Below are positions 22,294-33,309 of a stretch of 64,000 nt of DNA, in pieces. The first letter of the stretch is position 1; every line of letters starts with the position of its first letter. This DNA is from Schizophyllum amplum (Eukaryota > Basidiomycota > Agaricomycetes > Agaricales > Schizophyllaceae). The stretch is taken from NCBI GenBank assembly GCA_007026445.1, contig VDMD01000047.1:1-64000 (forward strand), given 5' to 3'. Below the pieces are notes generated by a model. It saw only the letters and a program-made list of their open reading frames with translations. It made no database searches and was not told the DNA's origin. The translations under genes and the position numbers were made by a program.

Positions 22294-23550
22294 TCACAGC
22301 GCAGCCGTCATCTGCCGCACCACCACCAGCGCCGACACGATTATGTGGTCCATATACTGATGCCCGTCGGGAAAGACGGTGAGCGTGGCGAGCGGTAATG
22401 GGGGCGACTCGAGGGATGGTGGAGGCACAAAGGAGGCGAGCTGTACGTCGTGGTTCGAGCGGCCGGAGCCGTGGCACTGAGGGATTAGGTTAGCCTTTCA
22501 TAAAAATACGCCCAACCCCATGAAGGGCCGTAACGTAACGATGCACGCACATAGCACAAAGGTGATCCATCGTCGAGTCGATTTTTGCAGTCCCATCTTA
22601 ATGTGACGCTTTGCAACGACCATTGCCACCGCCCCTGCGAGCGCGAGATTCTTCAGTCAAGTCGCTTTGACGATCAACTGCTACCACTCACCGGCCCCGG
22701 ACTCGATAGAACGCTCTCCAGCCGCGTGCAGACGTCGCCGAACGTCAATATTCGCCGCTTTTGGTTCATGGATATTCTGTGTGTTCGATTAGCTGTGCGT
22801 CATTGTATGGTTGGTCCTCGGCACATTGGCCCACGGCCGGCAGGTCCTCTCTTACAGCTTGAACAACTTTTCACTCACTCGAACGACCCCACTGGCCCTC
22901 CTCCCACTCCCTCATGCGGCCCGCAACGAAATACCCTCGTCACATACGACAGCGGTAACATGGGGTCCAGGTTGATCATTACGGTGATCTGGTACAGCGG
23001 TGGTGGCATGTCGGACGCGGTCGCGGCGAACGGATCGCCGCTCCTCGAGGCGAAGGGATCCTCGCTGCCTGGTGGGTAGAGGTACATGCAGTTCCGCGCG
23101 CTGTCCCATTCGGAGAAGGAGTAGATGACGGGGACGCTGGGGCGGGTGAAGGTTTGGTAGCTGGGGATGTGTGGTTAGTTGGTGACGGGGAAGGATAAGG
23201 GGGGTATAGGGACGAGGGAGGTGGAGGGAAATGGGTGGAGGGCGGTGAGTTTATGGAGGGGCATAGGACAGAGGGAGCCGCAGGACACACACCGGGGTGG
23301 AAGGGTGACATGATTTGTTGATGCGTAGCTGCGAACGGTGTGTTAGTTATAGCACGCAGCGGCACCCACAGGGGACGCACTCGGGTAGCTCTGTACTTTC
23401 TGTGACAGAGCTGATCGTAGAGACCGAATCGCTAGGTGGTCTGGGCGATCTACGCGGAGGTACTGGTGGGGCTCTAATTGCTGAATCTGAGCAATATTCC
23501 CGTTAGCGCGGTAGAAGGACCGGATGTGTTGAAGACGCACCTATAATCAT
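22294..23550 (-). CDS. DUF6593-like small basidiomycete protein
   Basis: My reconstruction uses six exons. A tiny first exon (MII) splices to DSAIRAPPVPPRRSPRPPSD, then DYASTNHVTLPPR, RYQTFTRPSVPVIYSFSEWD, LYQITVMINLDPMLPLSYVT then RVFRCGP, ISMNQKRRILTFGDVCTRL, GRWQWSLQSVTLRWDCKNRL, and a last exon ending LTVFPDGHQYMDHIIVSALV. The layout (a non-polar opening, a tryptophan-rich core segment, and a C-terminal D-HIIVSALV strand) fits the DUF6593 family, which is widespread and often expanded in Agaricomycetes, with no known biochemical role. The proline-rich N-terminus is typical of these proteins. The family call is by motif memory only; the start and first intron are uncertain. Confidence 0.6.
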
Positions 23551-24078
23551 GGCGTATCGTTACGATGGAGTGCGTCTATGAGCAAAATGAAGTCTACGTT
23601 GTCCGGTAAGGTCGGTATCGACAGAATACGGTCCGTCGCGTCTAGATGATGTCCGTGTCCTCCTGATGGGATATGCGCGCTCCGGATGAAATCTATATCG
23701 TCGCGAGAGGGAACAAGTCAAGAGAAGCGACGCCTTACGGCGGGGAGGCGATGCACGATGTGATGCGAGAGGTAAGCGGGCGGAGTAGGCCGGTCTGCGG
23801 GCAGCGATGGGAAGGCAAGGGTACCATCGTCAGCCCGAGATGTTGTACTTTGTGGAGGCACGAGGCCCGACGGTGTCGTGCGCGACGCCGGCAACTTGCA
23901 GCAGGCTGTCCGGTCCGCTTTGACCGATGAGTGATTGTAGGTCCCAATAGGTCCAATCCGAAGTGACTGTCATGGGTGAGTCACTGCTTGGTCACTAAAG
24001 TCACTGATCTTTACTGATTGCCCTCCTGCTTCAGGATCTAATATCTTGTGCTGCCAAGCCTCACCATATCCTGCTACT
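23551..24078. other. Intergenic stretch between divergent genes
   Basis: Shared upstream region of the DUF6593-like gene (-) and the first GST gene (+). A cluster of GTCACT/AGTGAC-type repeats lies at 23960-24015 (GTGACTGTC, GAGTCACTG, GGTCACTAAAGTCACTGA), which may be regulatory. No gene is recognised. Confidence 0.4.
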
Positions 24079-24877
24079 ATGGCGCCGATTGCGTTCTACG
24101 ATATTCCTTCGGACAAGGTTGGCTGCTGGTCGCCCAGCACTTGGAAGATACGGTGAATCCTGGTCATCTGTGCGCTGATACAGCACTATATCTCACCCAT
24201 ACAGCTACGCATTGAACTACAAGGGACTTCCCTTTCACACGGAATGGGTTGAATACCCAGACATCGAGGCCAAGTGCAAGGAAATCGGCGCAGAACCAAC
24301 GGGGACGCGCGAGGGTCAACCCCTGTACACCCTGCCCGTCATTCACGACCCTTCGATGGGACGCACCATCAGCGACTCGCAGCCCATTATGAAGTACCTG
24401 GACGAGGCGTACCCGGACACGCCCAAGCTCTTCCCCGAGGGTTCGCAGGACAAGCTGACGGAAGTATCGAAGGAGCTCATGCAGAACGCGCCGCAATGGC
24501 GCATGCTCGTCGTCCCCGTCGTCGTCAATATTCTCAACGACGCGAGTAAGCCGTACTTCCGCGCCACGCGCGAGAAGGCGCTCGGTGGCACGCTGGAGGA
24601 CATCAAGCCCCAGGGGGAAAACCTCGCGGTGAGGCTAGGTGCGCTGAAGGAGACGTACATGACGTTTCTGGCGCGGGTCGACGCCGGGGGCGGCCCATTC
24701 CTGCTGGGCAAGGCGCCGTGCTATGTGGATTTCACTGCGGCGTCGCTCTTGCAATGGATGAAGGCGGCGATTGGGGCGGATAGTGAGGAGTGGAAGGCGA
24801 TATCTGAATGGGAGGATGGAAAGGTGATAAAGTATCTCGAGAGTATGTCCGCCTACGAGGGAGACCCTAAGGCGTAA
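24079..24877 (+). CDS. Glutathione S-transferase, fungal etherase/FuA-like class
   Basis: Starts MAPIAFYDIPSDKVGCWSPS then TWKIR, and splices (intron about 24153-24205) to YALNYKGLPFHTEWVEYPDI. The thioredoxin-like GST N-domain continues with TLPVIHDPSMGRTISDSQPI then MKYLDEAYP; the helical C-domain follows with FLLGKAPCYVDFTAASLLQW. Fungal GSTs with the VGCWSP-TW motif are related to bacterial beta-etherases and the GSTFuA class, proposed to act on lignin- or wood-derived compounds; the serine in this motif is the likely glutathione-activating residue. The total is about 246 residues, a full-length protein. A related gene in the opposite orientation lies at 29039-29828, on the other side of the SREBP gene. 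Confidence 0.9.
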
Positions 24878-25318
24878 AGTGAATGGTTGAGCGCAGTCAA
24901 TGATAGACCGCATGTATTTTAGCAGCACGTTACTGCAGAACGACGTCCATTGAGACTTGAACCCACGCCGGAAACCTACGGCGCTCGAGGACGCCCGAGC
25001 CCGCCCGTTTGCCGCTCAGATCCGTCTGGTAACGACAGAGAGGGCTGTACAAAGATGTGGCCTATGGCACGATTCCGGCGTCGCGCAATGTCTGACGACG
25101 CGGGCAGGTTCTCGGTCGATTTTGTATGGGGCTGATTGCTCACGTGGCTGTTCAATTGCCTAATTTAGTAACCATTGATGATTGATCACACCGCCACGCG
25201 GATGTCTGATGGCGGCGTCTGGAGAAAGTGGCCTGATCCTTGGGCGTTCAATTCGGTGCGCTACCCGCTTGTTCCTAACCGCCATCTCGTTTCCTCCGTC
25301 CACTCGTTATCAGGAGGA
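24878..25318. other. Intergenic stretch upstream of the SREBP gene
   Basis: The reading frame of the SREBP gene stays open upstream to about 25175, but the ATG at 25319 follows a plausible leader and gives an N-terminus (MDSQQSDSTGSP) typical of an activation domain. The minus strand near 24952-25020 shows weak tRNA-like T-arm similarity that does not fold properly. Confidence 0.4.
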
Positions 25319-28300
25319 ATGGATTCACAACAGTCTGATAGCACAGGTTCGCCGCATGCGAGCGAGCCCAGCTTCTCTCCGGACGACATCATGGACCTCA
25401 GACTCGACCCGTCCGACCCGCTCAACTACCTGCTCAACAGCACACAGCGCGAGGACTCGTCGGCAGACGGCTCCTTTAGCGGCTCTAACGATAGCGGCTC
25501 GCTCGTAGACTGGTCCGACTTGTCTTCTATGCTCCCTCCGCCACCAGGACTCGATTCGGATGGGCAGCTAGACAAGTACTACGACATGGACATGAACATG
25601 GACCTCGAGAACTTCTCACTTTCTAACATCCTGGACATGAACTTCGATCCCTCCACTATGTCCGTCGACCCTAGTGCCCTCCACTTCAACCCCCCGCCAC
25701 AGAACGGATTGGATCAGTCCCACTTCCCCTTCACATTCCAGCCCAAGGCAGAGACCGTGCCGACCCAGCCAGGCTCGGTGCAGTCTAGGCGGCTCAGCAT
25801 CACCTCGTCTTCATCCTCCTCGGGCGCGTCCCTATCACCCATCATGGACTCGCAGATGGTGTACCCATCCAACAACGCCAGCCTGCCTACTCCCCCCGCC
25901 CTCATGCCTCAGCCCCCTCTTCCGCCACACGTCGCCAGCGAGGACCCCAGCATTGCGATGGCGCAGCGGGTCCTGCAGGCCGCCGGTGTCATGCATGCGG
26001 TCCCGATGTCCGCGCAGTATAGCCATCGTAAGTGGTAGCCATCCCGATCCTAGCCAGACCCAGGGCTCACCCTTTTCTATAGTGCCCCAGAACCCGGGTG
26101 CTGGCACACCTGCCATCCCACGGTTCACCGCACACCCCGCCCCCTCGGTTGGGTGCTCCTCCGCATCTTCGACGCCTCCGCCACAGACACCTCCCTCGGG
26201 CGCTATGGCTACCGGGCGCACAAAGACGTCGCATACGACCATCGAGCGCCGGTATCGTACGAACCTCAATGCCCGCATCCTCTCACTTCGCAATGCGGTC
26301 CCGGCGCTGCGCTTCTTGGAGGACCGCGAGCCGAAGAAGCCGTCGATGACCACCCCTGTCAACGATGTGCCCAATACGAACCCGGTGGTGCTGGACGAGA
26401 AGGGCCTTGCCGACGGTGTCAAGCCCCCACGTAAGCTCTCGAAGGCGAATGTGCTTCTGAAGGCGACGGAGTATATCCTCGTACTGAAGCGTCGCGAGAA
26501 GCGTCTGTCGCGCTCGCAGGACTCGCTCAAAGCTCTTCTCGGCGGCCTTGTCGGTGGTCAGGTGCTCGTCGATGAGTGGGAGCGTGAGTGGCGCCGCATG
26601 TGGGGCGATGTTCTCGATGACCCGAGCGAGGGTATTTACTCGGAAGCCAACCTCATGGGTCTCGGCATGGCAGAGGACGATGAGGATGAGGACAGCGGTG
26701 ATGAGGAAACCGGCGGAAAGCGCAAGCGAGCTCGCGTGGAAGCCGCGCCTCGTGTGCGCAAGGAGAAGGCGCCGCCTGCACAACAAGCCAGCACTATCGT
26801 CGTCAACGCGGACGGCAGCACGAGTGTCGTTGTCCCGGAGAAGCGCAAGCGTGGTCGCCCGCGGAAGAACCCCCTGCCGCCGCAGGCTGCAGAGACAGCA
26901 CCACCCCAGCCGACGAAGGCGGAGGTAGTGCCCACACCGCGAGCCAGCGGGACGCAACAATTTCTCTTCGCCACCTTCGCCCTCTTCTCATTCTTCAACA
27001 ACGGCCCTCTGGCGAACTACACGATGCCGAAGCAGCACCATGCGCACAGCGGTGTGGTGCTGACGGCGCACCCCTTGGCGGCCGACGTCCCGCCCCCGAA
27101 CCTGACGTGGGTCCCGACGACGCACGAGCTCATCGGGTACTTCCACCTTTTGGTCTCGGTCCTCGTCTTTGCGTCGTTCTTCTGGCCGGCGATATCGGCG
27201 TTCTTCGGGGGCAAGGTGTCCGCGGTCGGCCGTGCGGGCGACAAGCAGGTGCTGTCTGCCGCACTGGATCAGTCTCAGCGGGGCAAGGAGGACGAGGCGC
27301 AGAATATCCGGGACGCGCTTACGGGATCGTCGGTGAAGGGTGTCTGGGATCTTGTAACTGGCTGGTTGCCGGGACACGGCGATGACCACAAGGCCAAGAA
27401 GAGTGGCAAGTTCGAGCAGCTTGGGCTGGAGCAGCGCGCCTGGGTGCGCTTGGGTGAGATTTGCGTCCTACGAGGTTAGCATAAGTCTTTTGTCTCGTGC
27501 TGAGTGTTCCCTGACGACTATTGCAGGCGAGACCAATGTCTTTACGCGGTTGTCGACCTACGTCCACTTGCGACTACACCTGGCCTGGTTCACAGCTACC
27601 GCTGCCGACCTGTCGACACTTGCGCTTATCTTGTACCCCTGCTCCTTTGGTCGTGCGATGGCGCGGAGCATCTGGCGTGCAGCACTCAAGTCGCAGACCG
27701 GTGCCCCCGACCGCGTCGCGTATCGTCGCCGCCTCAGCGTCAGCGGCAACGCCGTCGCTGTGCAAGTCCGCGCGCACGAGCGCCTCGTGCTCGAGACCCT
27801 CGACGTCGACTCCGCCTTCGAGAAGCTCGCGTGCGCTGGCGCGGGCAGCAGCCGGCTTGCTCCCATCGGCGTCTTGGCGAGCGTGCTCGTTAAGGAGCGC
27901 GTGAAGGCGCACCTCGCGGCCGCCTTCGTGCGTGCGGTGCTCGGGGAGGGGGAGGGCGACGAGGATGACCCGCGCGAGCTGCGGCGCACGGTGGAAGCGT
28001 GCCGCAGTCTGGGCGGGGAGATGCGCGCGCTGGGCGATCTGCTGGAGCGCGTGGTGGAGAGTGAGGGGGAGACGGTGTGCGAGGAGAGCCTGCGGTGGGC
28101 GGGCGGGGGCGCGGGGGATGTTGAGAAGGACATCCGCACGTTCCTGTCGGCGATCGCGAGGTATCGCAGGATTACGATGTCGGGCTCGGTGGTGAGGACG
28201 GACGAGTACGAGCTGCGGAAGGCGCTTGGAGACGTTGTCTTCGATGCGGCGATAGAGACAAGTCCGAGGCTGGAGGAGGCGAGGGATCAGGTGGTGGAGA

Positions 28301-28356
28301 TGTTGTGGAAGCAGCGAACGAATGGCGGGAGGAGGGTACGATATGCGCAAGCTTGA
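25319..28356 (+). CDS. SRE1: SREBP/Sre1-type membrane-bound bHLH transcription factor
   Basis: Regulator of sterol homeostasis and low-oxygen response in fungi; made as a membrane-bound precursor whose N-terminal part is released by proteolysis. The acidic, Ser/Pro-rich N-terminus (MDSQQSDSTGSP onward) is followed by a bHLH region: SHTTIERRYRTNLNARILSL then RNAVPAL. The Tyr in ERRYRTNLN is the residue that distinguishes SREBPs from other bHLH factors. The loop is long (EDREPKKPSMTTPVND..GLADGVKPPRK) before LSKANVLLKATEYILVLKRR. An AT-hook-like KRKRGRPRKNP follows, then two hydrophobic segments (FLFATFALFSFFNN and LIGYFHLLVSVLVFASFFWP) that would form the membrane hairpin. The C-terminus is a long helical region, about 977 residues in all. 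Introns are at about 26030-26082 and 27475-27526. No adjacent Scp1 or protease gene is seen. Confidence 0.93.
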
Positions 28357-29038
28357 TCATAAATTAGCTATGGGACCTCTATCTTGCTTTGCTCCTACTT
28401 ACTTCAGTATACTAGTAATGCCTTTGGTTAAATATGAAGAACGTAGAATGAATGTGCTTTACTTGTTCACTCGGTCATTGTCACTGTGTCCGTCAGAGGG
28501 TTGGCGGCGCTTGGCGCCGGGTTTTGACTGAAGTTCAACATGTGAAGCACGTGATATTCACGTGATATGCTGAGGAAGCGCTGCCTTTACGGCAGCTTTA
28601 CGGCCTTGTTTGGATCATTGAACCTCATCGAGGTTGGTTGATGATCAATTTCTTGGCCAGAAGCATAAGAGTGATGTGGGCGAGCCTGTTGAAGGCGCGG
28701 CCATCACTGCACAAGTGCCACATCTCCCGGGGAGCGGAGAGTTCAGTGCAGCTGATTGTGATAGCTGAGCGTCTTGCCAAGGACTCATGCATCAAACCTC
28801 GGCCAAGGAGAGGGATATGGCCTGGATATGGCGATGTTTTGTACCTCCGCAAGGGGTATTCCGAGTTGCCCGGCACTCCGACCCCGAGCGATGCGCATTG
28901 CCCGCACCGCGCGGCTATTGTGTAGGTCCCGCCGCTCGGCTGAGACGTGTAATGTTCGCTGACATCCTACTAGCTCCTAGCGCGTCTTCAAACGATTGCA
29001 AGGAGTCAATGTAGCACTCACAAAATAAATCATGCCTA
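28357..29038. other. Intergenic region between two convergent genes
   Basis: 3' regions of the SREBP gene (+) and the second GST gene (-). Two nearby CACGTG-containing motifs (GCACGTGATATTCACGTGAT) lie at about 28547-28566. No gene is recognised. Confidence 0.45.
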
Positions 29039-29828
29039 CTACATGGTTTCGATCCCGTCAATTACCTGGCCTTCTACCGCTCGTAAAAGTTTGCCCCATC
29101 GTCCGTCATGCCACCCGGAGACCACCTTCCAGTCCTCCTCGCTCGCCTTGCTCAGCCACTTCAGCGAGGACGCGATGACGAGATCAGAGTACGACAGTGC
29201 GGCGCCCGCCACAAACACCGCGTCGCCCCCATTTGCCGTGATGCAGGTCTGCACCCATCCCATGCCCTCCTCCGCCTTCGCCATCGCTCGCGCCATCTCC
29301 GCCGCGGGCACCTCCGCGAGCTCGAGCCCGCGCTCCTGCACGAGGTAGTCCACCGTGCGCGCATCCATGACGGCGAAGGTTTTGCGGCGTAGCGGGTGCG
29401 TAATTGCACCCATGAAGATGCAGTGGAAGGTGTCCTGGAACGCCTTGTGTAGGCCGAGCGAACTGTGCTGGAAAAGCGCGGGCGCAGCAGGGTAGGCGGC
29501 GTCGAGGTAGGCGGCGATGGTGAGGGAGTCGGCGATGGTGCGGTTGGTATTGGGGTCGTGAATGACGGGGAGCGTGTGGCAGGGGCTACCGTCGGGGTAG
29601 GTGCTGGTGGGTGGCGCACCGATGCGGAGACAGACATCGGGGATGTCGGGAATCTCGACCCAGACTGTGCGGAAGGGGAGGCGCTTGTAGCCGAGCGCGT
29701 ATCTGGTACGAGTTCAGCTGGACGGAAAATACGGAAGAGTGCTCGCGAACAGACCTGACACGCCATGTGATGGCGGAATAGGCGCCGACTTTGGATTGAA
29801 TATCGTACAGCAGAATTTCTTGAGCCAT
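29039..29828 (-). CDS. Glutathione S-transferase, same class as the gene at 24079
   Basis: Starts at 29828, MAQEILLYDIQSKVGAYSAI then TWRVR, and splices across an intron of about 55 nt (near 29709-29762) to YALGYKRLPFRTVWVEIPDI. It continues LPVIHDPNTNRTIADSLTIA then AYLDAAYP, and a helical C-domain with VFVAGAALSYSDLVIASSLK. The order of motifs matches the GST at 24079, including the S-x-x-TW-x-RYAL-YK-LPF block, so the two are paralogues, but similarity is moderate, especially in the C-domain. Full-length, about 245 residues. Substrate unknown. Confidence 0.88.
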
Positions 29829-30536
29829 TGTGAGTAACAATGATATGGCGGGTCGGAAGTCGAAGTTACATATATGCGCTGCTTGCGTACCCGTAGCACT
29901 GTGACTCTGAGGCTCGGGGATGAATGGCCTTTTGTGCACCCTTGTCGGGATTTCTGTCAGCTCTGTTAGGCGGCATTTGTCAGATGTATAGACACAAGTC
30001 ACGTCTTTGATCACACACCTACTCGCGGTGATAGAGGTGAGAGCAGGGTGAGAGAGCCAGCAAGTCTCAGATAAAGACTGCTTAGGCGCTTACTCTTGAG
30101 ATCTGCAGACGAGGAGCTTCAATAGAGCTGTCCGACTCGGATCGTCTATACTGGCGCTGAGTGTCGACTGCACAAACCGGCTCTCGTCAGAAAAAGCAAC
30201 GTCCTTCGAGCACAGCAGGGTACATGCATAAAGAGCCAAGAAGTTGCCGATGGCTGGTCAGTGGCCGCCCCGAAACTGAGATATCACCCAACGACGGCGA
30301 TGTCGGATGTCGGTCATTCTTTGCGTTATCCAGAGCTACCATAAGCATAGGCCAGGGCTGTGTAGATGAATCTTGAATATGCAAAGCCAGAGGTCTACCG
30401 TAACACATTGACAAGGCGCCAATCAGCGTGAACGCTGAAGACAACGTGTATTCGGGCCTCGGAGCCGGTCGACGCGTCGGCGTCTGTGATCGCTGTTTTC
30501 GACGTTGACCTCCCTGTATTAACAGCAGTGAGCACC
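29829..30536. other. Intergenic stretch between divergent genes
   Basis: Shared upstream region of the second GST (-) and the first MYND gene (+). No supported gene or repeat. Confidence 0.4.
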
Positions 30537-32979
30537 ATGGCTCCCAAGAAGAAGGGAAAGTCCAAGAGCAAAGCGAAGTCGGGTGGATCGTCACGGCAGC
30601 TGGACTGGGCCTCCATCGCGCGCGACCACGAGGATCTCGGTGACATCGACAACGCACTCGTATGGTCTGTCATCGTCAACGTCCTGTGCGCGCATTTCGA
30701 CGTACCTGGTGCGCACACTTGACCAAAGTCGATGGACGAACATTAACGCGACGGCGCAGACCTGCATACGCGACGGGGATTGAAGAAGGTGAGTGGTGAA
30801 TGGTGTAGAACTGTACCATCTGGTCTGACCAATGCAAGGCGCACAGCGACTTTCCCGACATCAGTAAACGCCTGAATGACGCGTACGACAAGAGTGCTGG
30901 TGATTGGAAGATTGCAGGAGGCATCGTCGCCATCTATGCGCGGATGTGCACAGATGCCATTCTTCGTAACAAGGTCTTTGGCCAAAGTAATGTCTCTGCA
31001 AATTCACTCGCGCCCCCGCTCACTCCTCTGCAGGCTATCTGAACAAATGCATGTCGCTCGTCGACGTCGAACCATGTCGACATCTTGTTCTTCGCGCGCT
31101 GTCCACCGTCACGCACCACGGTGGCGTGGAGATCCGCACAGAAATCGCTAAAAGCACGACGTCAAAACTGACCGACCTGATGGCCGCCTTTCCAGAGGAC
31201 CGTGTCCTGAACGAGCTCGCAGTCTCCATCCTGACGCATTGCGTCTCTTGCCTACTCTCAGATATGAAACGCCCTCCATCCAGCGCGACGCTGAAGCTAC
31301 TGGACGTTCCTCGCATGCTCAAGCAGGTCGTAGCAACACTGTACAAGCCCTTCTCAACGTCGCTCATCCTAGACCATGCTGTGGATTTGCTGGCCCAGGG
31401 CACTCTGCACGCTCCTGACGCATACAAAGCCGTTCCAAGCGCTCTCGAGTTCCTGGTCGCAGGCCTGAATAGCACCGACTGGATCTTTCGCGCGACCTGC
31501 GTTGGAGGTATCGTACGCCGATTCCAACGAGAAGCTGAACCCGATCAGCGCCATCTCGACCCCAACAAGCTTGCGGCCGGTATCAAGAACATTCCTCCCC
31601 ACCTCCGGGATATCACTATGGACTATGGCCTCTTTCGCTCGGACACATACCTCATCGGAAGCTGCACCGCCGCGTTTACGAAGGCTATGATGCAGGTTGC
31701 CCAAGACCACGACATTCTTGCGCTCGGTCGCAAGCTCGTCGAACTCCTCCAACTCACAGAGTTCTCCATCGCCAACGGCGCCTTCCAGTCACCCAACGCG
31801 CGCACGGGTCGCATGGAGTTTATGGACATCGGGCTGCCCTTCGTAATGTGGGCCGACGCGCTCCCACACTGCGCCAAGGCGCTTCGGGCGGCCGGCGACC
31901 TGGACTCTGCCGACATGCTCGACATCAAGTACAAGGTCATGAACAACAAGGTGCCCGAAGGAGCGGACTTGGCGCGCCGCGCGCTCGAACGAAGCCCGCA
32001 GCGCGCTTACTTCCAGTACGCCATCAGCCTGGTCGCGAACCGGGAGGTGGGCCTGCGCGCGTGCAAGAAGGGACTGAAGTGCAAGCAGACCTCGCCGTTT
32101 GTGCGCTTCCAGCTGCTCCAGCGGGCGGTGGAACATGCAGGCGATCTGGGGATCATGACGCTGCAGGAGGCCCCTGCGGCGGCTGGCGCGCATCACGATC
32201 CAGATGGCGCGCGGCGGTCCAGCGAGGGGATTGCCTTCCTGATGAGTGCGGCGGAGGATGCAAAGACGTTCGTGGAGGAAGCGCCGCCGGACAACAGACA
32301 TATGAAGAGCGTGTTGTACTGGCGCATTCTGCTCGCCTTTTTGGTGAGGGATCCGCCCATTAGCTCGAGTTTGAACGAAATCAAGGTGCGCTTTGCCTAT
32401 CCCTCGCTTGCCAACATGCGGCTGACGCAAACCCTTCAGCCGCTCATACGCCAGCTGAAGATATCAGATGATTTCAGCGAGGCGATATACGGTGTGCCAT
32501 CGCCCAAGACCAACATGCGCCTCGCGCAGCAGGCTGTGCTCCGTCTCTATCCCGCGGCCTTAGAGGACTGGGGACACGTCATAACGCATACAGGTGGCGC
32601 ATCATCGTGCGCGGTGCAGCCAGAGAACGCGGCGGACGACCTGGCGGCGTGGCTGGATGGCATGAGCATCGAGGATGGGGACGGTGTCGGCGAGCATGCT
32701 CACGAGAGTGGCCACGCCCATGCACACGGGGACGACCATGAGCATGAGACGCATGAGCGGCCTGAGGTTAAGAAGAGCGATCTCGAACTGTATAGGTGCT
32801 CTTACTGTCGTAACCCAAGCGCAGTGCTGCGCAAATGCGCGGGATGTTCGAAGGCCAGGTGCGTCTGCTCCGTCATGCCTTTGATCTAAGCTGACCATTT
32901 TTGCTGAAGGTACTGCGACGCTGAATGTCAGAAGCTTGGCTGGTCAGCCCACAAGAAGACCTGCAAGGCTTCCGCTTGA
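30537..32979 (+). CDS. MYND zinc-finger protein, tandem paralogue 1
   Basis: Lysine-rich start MAPKKKGKSKSKAKSGGSS, then LDWASIARDHEDLGD. A 29-nt micro-exon (30760-30788, D-L-H-T-R-R-G-L-K-K) follows. The long central region is helical and repeat-like (EPCRHLVLRALSTVTHHGG, FLVAGLNSTDWIFRATC, HCAKALRAAGDLDSADMLDI, then LRACKKGLKCKQTSPF). The C-terminal MYND finger is complete: YRCSYCRNPSAVLRKCAGC, SKARYCDAECQKLGWSAHKK, TCK. MYND fingers bind proline-rich partners. A His-rich stretch (HAHESGHAHAHGDDHEHETH) lies just before the finger and is absent from the neighbour. About 730 residues. Basidiomycetes carry many such genes of unknown role. The paralogue follows 330 bp downstream on the same strand with the same exon plan. 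Confidence 0.85.
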
Positions 32980-33309
32980 CAGGACCGCTGGTAACCTACA
33001 ACTCATACTTGTTCATTGTGTACTGATTCTTGAGTGCTGACCCATCTTGCCCATGCGCCCATCTTGCTCTCAACACCCTCGCAGTTGTACCACCTATATC
33101 ATAGGACGTTGCTTATGTATCATATGGTCAAGTCTTCCGCATGATATCGGTCCGGGACTGGTCCGGGATGCATGGTAGGGCGCGTCTGCGCCCTCACGTG
33201 ATCGCGAATCCTGATCGCGATAGGCCTTTGTGCTCGAAAGCAGGGTGGCTTCTTTCTCTGTCTCCGTCACCTTGCCTTCCCTCTCTCATCTTGACTTCAT
33301 TCACTCACC
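32980..33309. other. Spacer between the MYND paralogues
   Basis: 330 bp separating the stop of the first MYND gene from the ATG of the second. It must hold the 3' end of one and the promoter of the other. No repeat is seen. Confidence 0.4.

Noticed and set aside
24952..25020. tRNA-like T-arm (GTGGGTTCAAGTCTC) on the minus strand
   Set aside because: The T-stem does not pair properly, and no acceptor, D-arm or anticodon arm could be drawn; no box A at the right distance.
27574..28350. 258-codon minus-strand frame opposite the SREBP C-terminal exon
   Set aside because: Antisense shadow caused by GC-rich codon use; the plus strand has the conserved protein and matching splice sites.
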